Assembly: GCA_036494675.1 (NCBI GenBank)
Contig: DASXOA010000437.1
Location: 1-17,068, forward strand
Source: Rugosimonospora sp036494675
Lineage (GTDB): Bacteria > Actinomycetota > Actinomycetes > Mycobacteriales > Micromonosporaceae
Length of the DNA stretch: 17,068 nt
Direction of reading: 5' to 3'
Made by a program: the position numbers and the translations under genes. Of this stretch, positions 8,444 to 16,700 are shown piece by piece (within the stretch, counting starts at the first letter, position 1; each line of letters opens with the position of its first letter). The notes under the pieces are model-generated. The model was not told the DNA's origin and made no database searches. It saw only the letters and a list, made by a program, of their open reading frames with translations.

Positions 8444-11400
8444 TCAGCCGACCAGGTGCAGGCTGAGGTAGTCCAGGCCGACCAGGTAGTTGGTCGCGGC
8501 GGCGTTCTTGCCGGACAGGGTGAGGGTCAGGGTGTGCGCACCAGCGGCGAGGTCCAGCTGGCCCTCGTCGACCGGCGGGGCGAGCACGACCGTCGGTGAG
8601 TACCCGTCGAACGCGGCGCCGATCGCGGCGCCGTCCACCGCGGTGCCGACGATGCCGTAGTCGCCGGCCTTGGTCATCACGCTGGACAGGTCGTAGCGTC
8701 CGGTGGTGGGCACGGTGAACCGCATCGTCGCGGTGTCCCCCGCCTTGGCGCCCTTGAACCACAGCTGCGCTCCACCGGACCACGTGACCCCGCAGCAGGC
8801 GGTCTGCACGACGACCGGAGCCGTGGAGCTCAGCGCGGGTACCATCGACTCGCCCTCGACCCTCACCGTGTCCCCGGTCTCGGCGCTGGCCGTCGCGGAG
8901 GCCGCCGAGTGGTTGCCCGCCGCGTCCACCGCGACGACCCGGTAGTACCAGGTCTGGGTCAACGCCAGGCCGCCGTGGGTGAACCCGGTGCCGACGGAGG
9001 TACCGACCAGAGTGGACGGTCCGTCGGTGAACGTGGCGCTGCGCGAGCCGTAGATCTCGTAGTGGTCCACGCCCACGTTGTCGGCCGGCTCCGTCCAGGA
9101 CAGCCGTATCGAGTTGTCCTGACCGCCGGCGGCGGTCAGGACACCGACCTGGCCGGGTGCCTGGTGGTCGACGAACGGGGCCACCGTGGACAGCGCCTGG
9201 TACCGCGCCGCCGTCCAGGCCGGCGCGCCGGCCGCCGGCCTCAGCGTCACCGTGATCGACTGCTTCCCCGCGGTCAGCGACGGCGGGATCGCGAAGGTGT
9301 CGTCCAGCCAGCGGTGCGTGGTGTTGCCCAGCGGCTGCAGCCAGGTGCCGGCGGCCTTGCCGTCGATGCTCACCGCCGCCGACTGGCCGGCGCTGGCCTG
9401 GTCGGACCGGCGGCGCAGCACCACGCCCTGGTTGCCGTCGGAGACCGCCAGCCGGAAGCTGACCGGCGTGGTGGTGGCCCGCAGGTCATCGGTGACCGGC
9501 ACCTGCGTGCCGTCGTTGCCCTCGTAGGTCGCGGTCAGTGTGGTGGCGGTGCCCGGGTCGGTCGAGGCGTAGCCGTGGGCCTTTTCGCTGGCCTGGTTGC
9601 CGACGTCGAGGCTGTCGGACAGTGCCTGGCGGTCGGTGTCCTGGCCGTACCAGTACGCGGTCGACGAGTAGTTCGCCGCCACGTCATCGACGCTGCCGTG
9701 CTCGATGCCGAAGGTGAGTTGCGTGTTGAAAGGCACGGCGTCGGCGATCATCTGGCGGTAGGTGCCGGTGCAGTCGGCGCCCGCCGGGCAGCCGAGGTCG
9801 CCGGGCTCATGTGCGGGCTCACCGTTGAACGGGTTGGTGAACACGTCGCGGTTGAAGTACCAGCCGCCCTCGTAGAAGTCCTCGGTCCCGGTGCCGTGGA
9901 TCTGCGGGCTGATGCTGCCGTCGGTGTAGACCCGCTCGTCTCCCTCCAGGTAACCGCGCCCCTGGCCGGGCAGGCCCTGCATGGTGTCGGTGACCCCGAC
10001 GAACTTCCCGTGCCCCGAGGTGGACAGGAAGACGTGGTCGGCGCCGGGCGTGGTCGGGCCGCCGTTGGAGGTGGTGCGGAAGTAGCCCTCGTCGCCGGCC
10101 GGGGTCAGCGCCTGCGCCGACGCGGCGGAGAACGCCGAGGTGACCTGGGAGTCGGCCGAGGTAATCGCCTGCGATGAGCCGTTGTAGAGCTGGACGGTGG
10201 CCCGGTCCCGGTACGGCATCGGCCACCAGGCCGAGTACCAGCCGTCGGCGGCGGTGTCCATGCCGTACATCAGCGCGCGTACCGGGCTCTCGCCCAGTCC
10301 GGAGCCGAAGAACTCGCCCAGCGGGGCGTCGACGGTACGCTGCCCGTCGAACGTGATCCGTACCCGGGTGTTGTGCAGGACGTCGTCGGACGCGGTGATC
10401 GCGGCGTCGTTGCCGCTGGGCGGCGAGTAACAGAAGTTGTTCGAGCCCTGCCAGGTCTGGCCGGCGATCGAGTAGCCGTGCGTGGCCTCGTCCGCGGTGT
10501 GGCTCGGCCCGACGTCCACGGTGTCGGTGCGCACCGGCTGTCCGTTGACCGTGCTGTCGACCCAGTAGGCGAACTCGTTGAAGTCCAGGTCGGAGGAGAC
10601 GAACTGGTTCTTGATGGTGATCGAGGACTTGCCCGCGGTCGCCGAGGCGGGCAGGTCGACGCTCTGGTCCACCCAGCGGCACGCGCCGGCCAGGGGCAGC
10701 GGTGCCCAGGTGGCCACCGCGACGCCGTCGACGAGCACCTGGGCGCTCTGGTGACCGATGCCCGCGTCGAGACGGCGGGTCAGCCGTACCCCGGTGTTGT
10801 TCGGGTCGATCTTCACGGTGAACTGGCTGTCACCGCCGGCGCCGAAGGCCCGTCCGTCGTCGTTGGTGTTCTGCACCGGCGGCGCGCCGACCAGTTGCGG
10901 GATGCGCAGCCGCAGCGCGGAGATGCTGCCGGGACCGTGCAGGTCAGCCAGCGTGGTCGACTGGCCCGGCTTGAGGGTGAAGCTGTCCGCCGCGGTGGTC
11001 GCGCCCGGCATCGCCGGCTTCGGGTCCTTGGTGCCGGCCGCCTTGAGCATGGCGATGACGTCGTTGGCCTTGTCGGTCGGGTCGAACGTGGAGACCCCGA
11101 CCGCGTCGGCGAAGCTGCGGTAGGTCACGTGGTAGTAGTTCGGGTCGTGGTCGGTGTAGACCAGCATGCTGGCGCGGTACGGCATCGGCACGTTGATGTT
11201 GACCCCGCCCGAGCTCTGGTCGGCGTTGGCCACCAGCGGGTAGACGAACGGGGCGCCCAGCTTGCCGTTGACCACGTCCTGGAACGGGGCGTGCACCACC
11301 GTCTTGCCGTCCAGCACGATGGTGATGTTGCCGGTGCTGGTGACGTCGCCGCCGTTCTTGGTGGACCAGACGTTGTCGATCTCGCCGGCGCCGTCGGCCT

Positions 11401-11716
11401 CCGCCAGCACGCAGCCCCCGCCGGTCATCGTGCGCAGGCAGCGATTGAAGTCGCCGTTGCCGCCGGTGCGGTCGAAGCTGGAGAACTGCTTGGTGGTCAC
11501 GCCGGCCGGGATCTGCGCGAGCTGGTCGAGATGGCGGTAGATGTCCCAGCCGACCGGGCCCTTGTCGCTGCCGGAGCTGGTGTCGCTCGGTGCGGCACCG
11601 CCTACCAGCGCCGCGTTGGCCGCGCCGGCCGCGAGCGGTGCCGCCAGCAGTACTGCCAGCGCGAGGCCGGAGCCGGCCAGGACGCGGGGCCAGCCTCTCT
11701 TCTTGCGATGTGGCAT
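8444..11716 (-). CDS. Secreted multidomain GH172 (DUF2961) glycosidase with Fn3 and C-terminal carbohydrate-binding-like domain
   Basis: A 1090-residue exported enzyme. The ATG at 11716 follows GAGAGGA at 7 nt; the signal peptide probably ends at ANA (residue 35). The DUF2961 core is recognisable from FSSFDRTGGNGD, GEIDNVWST (about 110) and NINVPMPYRASM, through to YLEGDERVYTDG and HGTGTEDFYEGGWYF. E591 (YLEG) and E612 (GTED) are 21 residues apart, the spacing I recall for the catalytic Glu pair (E270/E291) of the characterised Bifidobacterium GH172 alpha-D-fructofuranosidase. A beta-sandwich module occurs twice (about 286-372 and 750-828). An Fn3 domain (about 852-946) and a C-terminal VEGES...LDYLSLHLVG module resembling CBM6/35 (948-1090) follow. 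GH172 members cleave alpha-D-arabinofuranosides or alpha-D-fructofuranosides. With the isomerase and kinase alongside, I infer exo-alpha-D-arabinofuranosidase activity outside the cell. Confidence 0.92.
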   Translation of the reverse strand: MPHRKKRGWPRVLAGSGLALAVLLAAPLAAGAANAALVGGAAPSDTSSGSDKGPVGWDIYRHLDQLAQIPAGVTTKQFSSFDRTGGNGDFNRCLRTMTGGGCVLAEADGAGEIDNVWSTKNGGDVTSTGNITIVLDGKTVVHAPFQDVVNGKLGAPFVYPLVANADQSSGGVNINVPMPYRASMLVYTDHDPNYYHVTYRSFADAVGVSTFDPTDKANDVIAMLKAAGTKDPKPAMPGATTAADSFTLKPGQSTTLADLHGPGSISALRLRIPQLVGAPPVQNTNDDGRAFGAGGDSQFTVKIDPNNTGVRLTRRLDAGIGHQSAQVLVDGVAVATWAPLPLAGACRWVDQSVDLPASATAGKSSITIKNQFVSSDLDFNEFAYWVDSTVNGQPVRTDTVDVGPSHTADEATHGYSIAGQTWQGSNNFCYSPPSGNDAAITASDDVLHNTRVRITFDGQRTVDAPLGEFFGSGLGESPVRALMYGMDTAADGWYSAWWPMPYRDRATVQLYNGSSQAITSADSQVTSAFSAASAQALTPAGDEGYFRTTSNGGPTTPGADHVFLSTSGHGKFVGVTDTMQGLPGQGRGYLEGDERVYTDGSISPQIHGTGTEDFYEGGWYFNRDVFTNPFNGEPAHEPGDLGCPAGADCTGTYRQMIADAVPFNTQLTFGIEHGSVDDVAANYSSTAYWYGQDTDRQALSDSLDVGNQASEKAHGYASTDPGTATTLTATYEGNDGTQVPVTDDLRATTTPVSFRLAVSDGNQGVVLRRRSDQASAGQSAAVSIDGKAAGTWLQPLGNTTHRWLDDTFAIPPSLTAGKQSITVTLRPAAGAPAWTAARYQALSTVAPFVDHQAPGQVGVLTAAGGQDNSIRLSWTEPADNVGVDHYEIYGSRSATFTDGPSTLVGTSVGTGFTHGGLALTQTWYYRVVAVDAAGNHSAASATASAETGDTVRVEGESMVPALSSTAPVVVQTACCGVTWSGGAQLWFKGAKAGDTATMRFTVPTTGRYDLSSVMTKAGDYGIVGTAVDGAAIGAAFDGYSPTVVLAPPVDEGQLDLAAGAHTLTLTLSGKNAAATNYLVGLDYLSLHLVG

Positions 11717-11754
11717 GTGCTTGTCCTCTCTGGTCACGGGACGAGTCGGACAGA

Positions 11755-11782
11755 TGTGGTCACCCGCGGGACGACGACCACA
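11755..11782 (-). repeat. Inverted repeat between isomerase and GH172 genes
   Basis: TGTGGTC (11755-11761) and GACCACA (11776-11782) form a perfect 7-bp stem with a 14-nt GC-rich loop, in the 83-nt gap between the two genes. There is no U-run, so termination is unlikely. It could tune processing or read-through, or be chance. Confidence 0.4.
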
Positions 11783-11799
11783 ACGGGGCAGGCAGACGG

Positions 11800-13221
11800 C
11801 TACGCTGCAGCGTCGCCCATGCCGTCGTAGTCGATGGACAGCAGCTCGCAAACCGCCCGCAGTTCGGCCACGTGCTCGCCGGGTACTGCGTGGATGTGGT
11901 TGGCGCCGAACCGGCCCAGGAATTCGCCGGCCGGCGCGTTGAGCCGGGTGAAGGCGTGCGGCCACTCGAAGGTGGACTGGCGGGCCAGCGCCTCGTTGGT
12001 CTGGTCGTCATAGCGTTCGAACGCGCCGCGGACCACGTGCATCCGGTAGCGGCCATCCCGGCGGGTCAGCCGCGCGAAGGTGGCCTCGCCAGGGGCGGCG
12101 ATGTGCGAGACCGAGGCGCCGCCGGCCGGGAAGTAGAAGACCTCGGGGTACAGGTGCACCCGGGACAGGTTCTCCAGGGGGTCGTCGCTGCGGGCGGCGT
12201 ACCAGGTGGCGTGCTGACCCGAGTTGCACAGGTCCCAGACATCGCGGTCGGCGTGGTAGTGCCGGACGTCGGCGAAGAGCACCGGCGAGCCGGTCAGGCC
12301 CTTGAGGATCTGCATCGTCAGCGCACCGTCCATGTCCGCCTCGGTGGAGGTGACGTGGGTGGGCTTCGGGCCTTCCCAGTCGTACGGGTCGTTGAGGAAC
12401 GCCTCGGCGATGTCCATGGTGGCGAAGTGGGCGGTCAGCTCGGGCTGTCCCTTGATGCCGGAGAAGTCCAGGTGCCATTCGTCGATCAGTTCGCGTACCG
12501 CGTAGTACGCCCGGACCTGGCGTTCCAGCAACTCGGGGGTCAGCCGGTCGCCGTCGTAGTGCACGCCGCCGGCGTGGGCCTCCAGCCACTTGACCGCCTG
12601 CCGGGCCCGCCCCGCCTCGACCTGGTCGGCCCGGCGCACGATCTCCCATTGATCGATCTCTTCGACGTCGATGCCGAAGGTGTCCATCCACTGGTCGGTG
12701 TTGGCCACCGCGGTGTACATGCCCATCGGCCGACCGCCGATGCGGCCGAACGTGGCGCCGCGCAGCCCCTGCACGGCGGCCGCGGCGTTGACCTGGGCGA
12801 GGATGCGGCCGGACACCTCGGGTTGGTTGATGTCGCCCCAAGCTCGTGCGTGCACGCGGCCGATCTGGTCGAGCCCGCCGCCGCCGGCGAGCATGCCGAC
12901 CATGCCTGGGAACTGCGGGTCGATGTTGCCCAGCAGCAGCAGCGGCCCCGGGGTGGCGTCCGCGGCGAGCATGGTGAAGTGCGGGAACGCCCAAACGGGG
13001 TAGCTGAAGATGGTGAGGTCGGGCCGGGCGTCGGCGACCCGGCGCGCGTGGCGGGTGGCCAGGTCGTTTCCGGTCACGATGCCGTCGGCGCGGATCACCT
13101 CGTGCCCCGCGCCGGTGAGGAACGCGGCGATCTCGTCCTCCGCCCGCACGCAGTGGTCGTGGACGTCGCGGGCGACGTAGTCGCGCCCGTCGGACATGGT
13201 GAGCAACCCGACCCGGGCCAT
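11800..13221 (-). CDS. L-fucose isomerase-family aldose-ketose isomerase (D-arabinose isomerase candidate)
   Basis: A 473-residue cytoplasmic isomerase of the L-fucose/L-arabinose isomerase family and the first gene of the operon. The ATG at 13221 is preceded at 8 nt by AGGAGG (13230-13235); a 15-residue longer in-frame start at 13266 lacks that support. The family segment GGRPMGMYTAVANTDQW lies in the N-terminal half. The probable Mn-binding triad is E294 (STEAD), D318 (FADVR) and H442 (GANH). The Glu and Asp are 24 residues apart, exactly as E337/D361 in the E. coli enzyme as I recall it, and GANH aligns with the region of its H528. At 473 residues it is much shorter than E. coli FucI (about 590), so it belongs to a divergent subgroup. 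Fucose isomerases also convert D-arabinose to D-ribulose. That activity fits the GH172 and GH116 neighbours and the absence of a fuculose-phosphate aldolase. L-fucose remains possible. Confidence 0.88.
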   Translation of the reverse strand: MARVGLLTMSDGRDYVARDVHDHCVRAEDEIAAFLTGAGHEVIRADGIVTGNDLATRHARRVADARPDLTIFSYPVWAFPHFTMLAADATPGPLLLLGNIDPQFPGMVGMLAGGGGLDQIGRVHARAWGDINQPEVSGRILAQVNAAAAVQGLRGATFGRIGGRPMGMYTAVANTDQWMDTFGIDVEEIDQWEIVRRADQVEAGRARQAVKWLEAHAGGVHYDGDRLTPELLERQVRAYYAVRELIDEWHLDFSGIKGQPELTAHFATMDIAEAFLNDPYDWEGPKPTHVTSTEADMDGALTMQILKGLTGSPVLFADVRHYHADRDVWDLCNSGQHATWYAARSDDPLENLSRVHLYPEVFYFPAGGASVSHIAAPGEATFARLTRRDGRYRMHVVRGAFERYDDQTNEALARQSTFEWPHAFTRLNAPAGEFLGRFGANHIHAVPGEHVAELRAVCELLSIDYDGMGDAAA

Positions 13222-13276
13222 GGCAGATACCTCCTGAGGACGGACCACATGTGAGCGGATCTTCAAGGAATCGATT

Positions 13277-13292
13277 TTGTAATCGATTTCTC
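13277..13292. promoter_or_regulatory. LacI-type operator at the isomerase operon promoter
   Basis: TTGTAATCGATTTCTC matches the perfect palindrome at 13545-13560 at 13 of 16 positions, including the whole ATCGAT core. It starts 2 nt past the predicted -10 box of the leftward promoter, so it would cover the transcription start. A further ATCGAT core at 13270-13275 lies 12 bp away centre to centre, with poorer flanks. A bound LacI dimer here would block transcription of the operon. Confidence 0.7.
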
Positions 13293-13294
13293 GG

Positions 13295-13324
13295 AGCGTA
13301 TGAGGGTTGATCGTCTGCCGTCAA
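13295..13324 (-). promoter_or_regulatory. Predicted sigma70-type promoter of the isomerase operon
   Basis: Read on the minus strand, TTGACG (13324-13319) is followed after 18 nt by TACGCT (13300-13295). The predicted start is near 13288, giving a leader of about 67 nt to the isomerase ATG. The -35 is near consensus; the -10 is acceptable for an actinomycete. Its position directly above the operator supports it. Confidence 0.6.
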
Positions 13325-13327
13325 CCC
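13304..13327. promoter_or_regulatory. Inverted repeat GGGTTGA-N10-TCAACCC over the -35 of the isomerase promoter
   Basis: Perfect 7-bp arms at 13304-13310 and 13321-13327, with a 10-nt spacer. The arms continue as TGAG/CTCA if one extra C is allowed. The right arm overlaps the -35 box, so a protein bound here would compete with RNA polymerase or contact it. It is unlike the ATCGAT operators, so any protein that binds it is probably not the local LacI protein. Confidence 0.4.
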
Positions 13328-13434
13328 CTCACGTGCTTCGATTCGTCTATGTGCGATTTGGTGGCGGTTCGGAGATATCTGTCGCTGTATGGTGTGCGGC
13401 CCGGGCGGTGCTCCGCGCACCCACTATCCACAAC

Positions 13435-13473
13435 GGACGGTGGGGCCATCAGCGACCGTCCCTATTGGACGGT
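13435..13473. promoter_or_regulatory. Three GGACGGT half-sites (direct and inverted) upstream of the GH116 promoter
   Basis: GGACGGT occurs at 13435-13441 and 13467-13473, and its complement ACCGTCC at 13455-13461. The last two form a perfect 7-bp dyad with a 5-nt spacer. The cluster ends about 29 nt before the -35 box of the rightward promoter, a typical activator position. The binding protein is not known. Confidence 0.4.
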
Positions 13474-13501
13474 AGCCGTTCGAGCGGTACGGGGTGCAGC
13501 C

Positions 13502-13530
13502 TTGAACACCCGACCCGGAGCATCTAAGAT
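13502..13530 (+). promoter_or_regulatory. Predicted sigma70-type promoter of the GH116 gene
   Basis: TTGAAC (13502-13507), a 17-nt spacer, then TAAGAT (13525-13530). This is a near-consensus arrangement in otherwise GC-rich DNA. The predicted start is near 13537, just before the palindromic operator. Confidence 0.65.
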
Positions 13531-13544
13531 TGCGGATAAAGATC

Positions 13545-13560
13545 GTGAAATCGATTTCAC
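13545..13560. promoter_or_regulatory. Perfect 16-bp LacI-type operator GTGAAATCGATTTCAC
   Basis: An exact palindrome with a central CG, in the style of LacI-family operators. It lies about 8 to 24 nt downstream of the predicted GH116 transcription start, where a bound repressor would block initiation or elongation. A close relative of it sits at the opposite promoter, so one regulator probably controls both transcripts. The LacI-family gene at 47-1108 is the natural candidate. Confidence 0.75.
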
Positions 13561-13675
13561 AGACGACACCTCGACGGTTCGGCATGCTCGACCAGGCCTC
13601 GCACCCGACGGGCGGGACCGGTACCCCCACGCGCCTGGCGAGCGGCCGGCGGCACCCACTGCTGTCGCAACCTCC

Positions 13676-13691
13676 CCGGCCTGAAGGCCGG
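13676..13691 (+). repeat. Small hairpin in the GH116 5' leader
   Basis: CCGGCC and GGCCGG form a 6-bp GC stem with a TGAA tetraloop, ending 9 nt before the Shine-Dalgarno sequence GGAAGGA (13701-13707). It could affect ribosome access, but may also be chance in GC-rich DNA. Confidence 0.35.
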
Positions 13692-13712
13692 AGTATCCAC
13701 GGAAGGAATCTG

Positions 13713-16700
13713 ATGAAATCCCCACGCCGGTTCGTCTCGGCACTCCTGGGCACGCTGACACTCACCGCGGGCCTCCTCGCGGTGACCACACCGCCCGCGA
13801 GCGCGGCGGACATCACCGGACCCACCCGATGGAACTTCGAGGACGGCACCCAACAAGGGTGGACCGCGCAGCCGGGATCCCACTTCGGACCGCTCATCAC
13901 CGACCGGGTGTACTACCACAACAATCCCAGCCAGAAATGGAACAAGGAGGGGACCTACTTCCTCTCCACCGAAGAGGATCCCCAGGGCAACTACAACGAC
14001 TCCTACACCGGCGTCCTCGACTCCCCCAGCTTCACCCTCACCCGACCCGACATCACATTGCTGATCAACGGCGGCAACCTGCCGCAGACCTATGTGGCGG
14101 CCTGCCTGCCAGACGCCGCTGCCACCAACGGATGCCGGATCCTCGCCAAAACCCAGGGCACTGACGCCGAACCGTTCCTGTACCGGACGCTGGACCTCTC
14201 GGCGCACCTCGGCCAGACCCTGTTCCTGCAACTCGTCGACGAATCGACCGGCGGCTGGGGTCACCTGACCATCGACGACGTCCGGGTCAACTACCCGTCG
14301 GTGCCCGCCGGTGTCACGGCCGACCGGTCGGATACCGCGGTCTCGCTGCGCTGGGACCCGGTGCGGGACGCCGGGCTCAAGGGCTACGACGTGTACCGCT
14401 CGACGGACGAGACGAGCGGCTACACCCTCATCACGACGCAGCCCACCACGGCAACCTCGTACACCGATCGGAGCGCCACGCCGTCGACCGGCTACTTCTA
14501 CCGCGTCGTCTCCGTCTTCGCCGACGGCTCCCGAGGCGAGGGCCCGAACACCGCGTACGCCCGGCCGTACCAGGATCCGTTCGCCCGCGGCAGTACGGTG
14601 ACCTACACCGGCGACCAGCGCAGCGGCATCGAGTTCCCGGTGGGGCCGCTCGGTGCCGGCGGGATCCTTCACTTCGGGGACGGCACCCGCAACGAGTCCT
14701 GGATTTTCAACCACGACGACACCTTCCGCGACCGTGACACCGGTACCGTGCCGAACAGCTTTTTCGCCGTCCGTGCTGCCAGCGACAACGGCCAGCCCGT
14801 GGTGCGCGCGCTGCAAACGAGCGGCGAAGGGGCGTTCCCCGGCATGCGGGACCTGTCGTTCCAGGGCGAATACCCGATGGCGCACTACCAGTTCGACGAC
14901 TCGACCCTGCCGGTGCAGGTCAGCGAGGACGTCACCAATCCCACCATCCCCGGAAACCTCAAGGACTCCGCCATCCCGACCGCCGTCTACTCCTTCACCC
15001 TGAAAAACCCGACGAAGCAGCCGCTGTCGGTGTCGCTGATGGCCACCCAACAGAACGCGGTCGGCTTCGACGGCGTGGGCACCATCGGCGGGCCAACCAG
15101 CGACACCAACGCCCGGTTCGGCAACAACACCAACGCATTGACCCTCGACGCCCAGCAGGGTCGCCTGCTCATGAGCGGGACACCGGACAACTACGGCAAC
15201 TCCGCCGCCGTCGACCCCGACCCGACGGGGCCCAAGCTGGCCCTGAGCATGCTGGCCTCGAACGTGACGGGTACCGCGTCCTGGTCGGGCCTGGACAAGC
15301 TCTACGCCGACTTCGCTGACGACGGCGCCGCCCGCGGGCCGGCGAGCGCGACCAGCCCGAGCCCTGCCACCACGGTCGACGGGGCGCTGTCGACCACCGT
15401 GCGGCTCAAGCCGGGCGCCGAGGTGAAGATTCCGGTCGTGTTCAGCTGGAACTTCCCCGCGAACCCGGCCCGCAACTTCGGCGGCGAGGGCGAGCAATAC
15501 ACCAACTGGTGGCCCAACGCCGCCGCGGTGGACGCCTACACGGTGGCGCACCTGCCCTCCCTGCTGAAGCAGACTCAGCAGTTCCACGACACCGTCTACC
15601 GCTCGAACCTGCCGCAGTACGTGCTCGACCGGCTCACCTCGGGGATCTCCGTGCTGCACACGCCCTCGGTGTTCTGGGCGCGCAACGGGTTCTTCGGCGG
15701 CTGGGAAGGCTACGGGTGCTGCTGGGGCATGCCCAACCACGTCTGGGAGTACGCTCAGACGGCGAGCGCGCTGTGGCCCCAGGTCGGGCAGATGTGGACC
15801 CGTCAGTGGCTCGACGCGGAGAAGCCGGACGGGCTGCTGCCGTACCGGTACGACACCAGTACCGACAACTACGGCGTCGCCTTCGACGGCCAGGCCGGAG
15901 TCATCCTGTCCGCGTACCGCACCTATGAACAGACCGGCGACACTGCGTGGCTGAAGCGGTACTGGGGCAAGATCCAGGGTGCCATGAACTACCTCGTCAC
16001 AGCGAACGACCCCGACCGCGACGGCATCCTCGCCGGCGCGCAATACACCACGCTGGACTCGTCGGAGAGCGGTACCGGCTCCTGGCTCGGCAGCCTCTAC
16101 CTCGCGGCGGTGAACGCCACCGCGCAGATGGCACAGGTGGCCGGCGACGCCGCGGCGAACACCAGCTACCGGACTCTCTACGACACCGGCCGCGCCAACC
16201 AGGAGAACCTGCTGTGGAATGGCGACTACTACGAGGAGAAGCCGCAGAACCTGCCCGGTACCGTCGCCTACGGCCCGGGCTCGGACATCGACATGCTCCT
16301 CGGACAGTGGTGGTCGACGCAGTTGGGCCTCGGCGACATCTACGACAGCGGGCACATGGGCACCGCCGCCCGCAACCTGTTCGCGAACAACTTCCAGACC
16401 AGTTTCGTCAGTGGCCCGCCCGATGGCCGTGACTATGTGGAGCCGACCGACGCCGGCATGAAGAACACCACGTGGCCGCGGGGTGGCAAACCGACCAACC
16501 CGTTGCTGTACTACGACGAGACCTGGACCGGCACCGAGTACAGTTCCGCCGCACTGATGATCCAGCGGGGTGACGTGGTCGACGGGCTGCGCGTGGTCCA
16601 GGCCGCCGCCGACCGGTACGACGGGCGGCTGCGCGACGACCTGGCCCTCGGCGGGTGTGCCGCCGGCGACGGCGCAGGGAACCCCTTCGGCGACGTGGAA

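Larger units (their letters stand above)
13222..13712. other. Divergent regulatory intergenic region between the isomerase operon and the GH116 gene
   Basis: This 491-nt stretch has visibly lower GC than its flanks and carries no convincing gene. It holds two outward-facing promoters, each with an ATCGAT-core operator, plus two other dyads in the middle. The short open frames that cross it run through the promoters, match no family and have no ribosome site that stands out. The 5' leader of the GH116 gene is long, about 175 nt from the predicted transcription start. Confidence 0.85.

Noticed and set aside
11755..11782. Terminator between isomerase and GH172
   Set aside because: The stem is only 7 bp with a 14-nt loop and has no U-run; the downstream gene has its own strong ribosome site and no visible promoter, so read-through is more likely.
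11590..13254. Plus-strand open frame of 554 codons
   Set aside because: It is antisense to the isomerase and the GH172 start, with no recognisable motif and a composition typical of a shadow frame.
13300..13684. Short plus-strand frames in the divergent region
   Set aside because: They run through the predicted promoters and operators, end just before the GH116 ribosome site and match nothing known.
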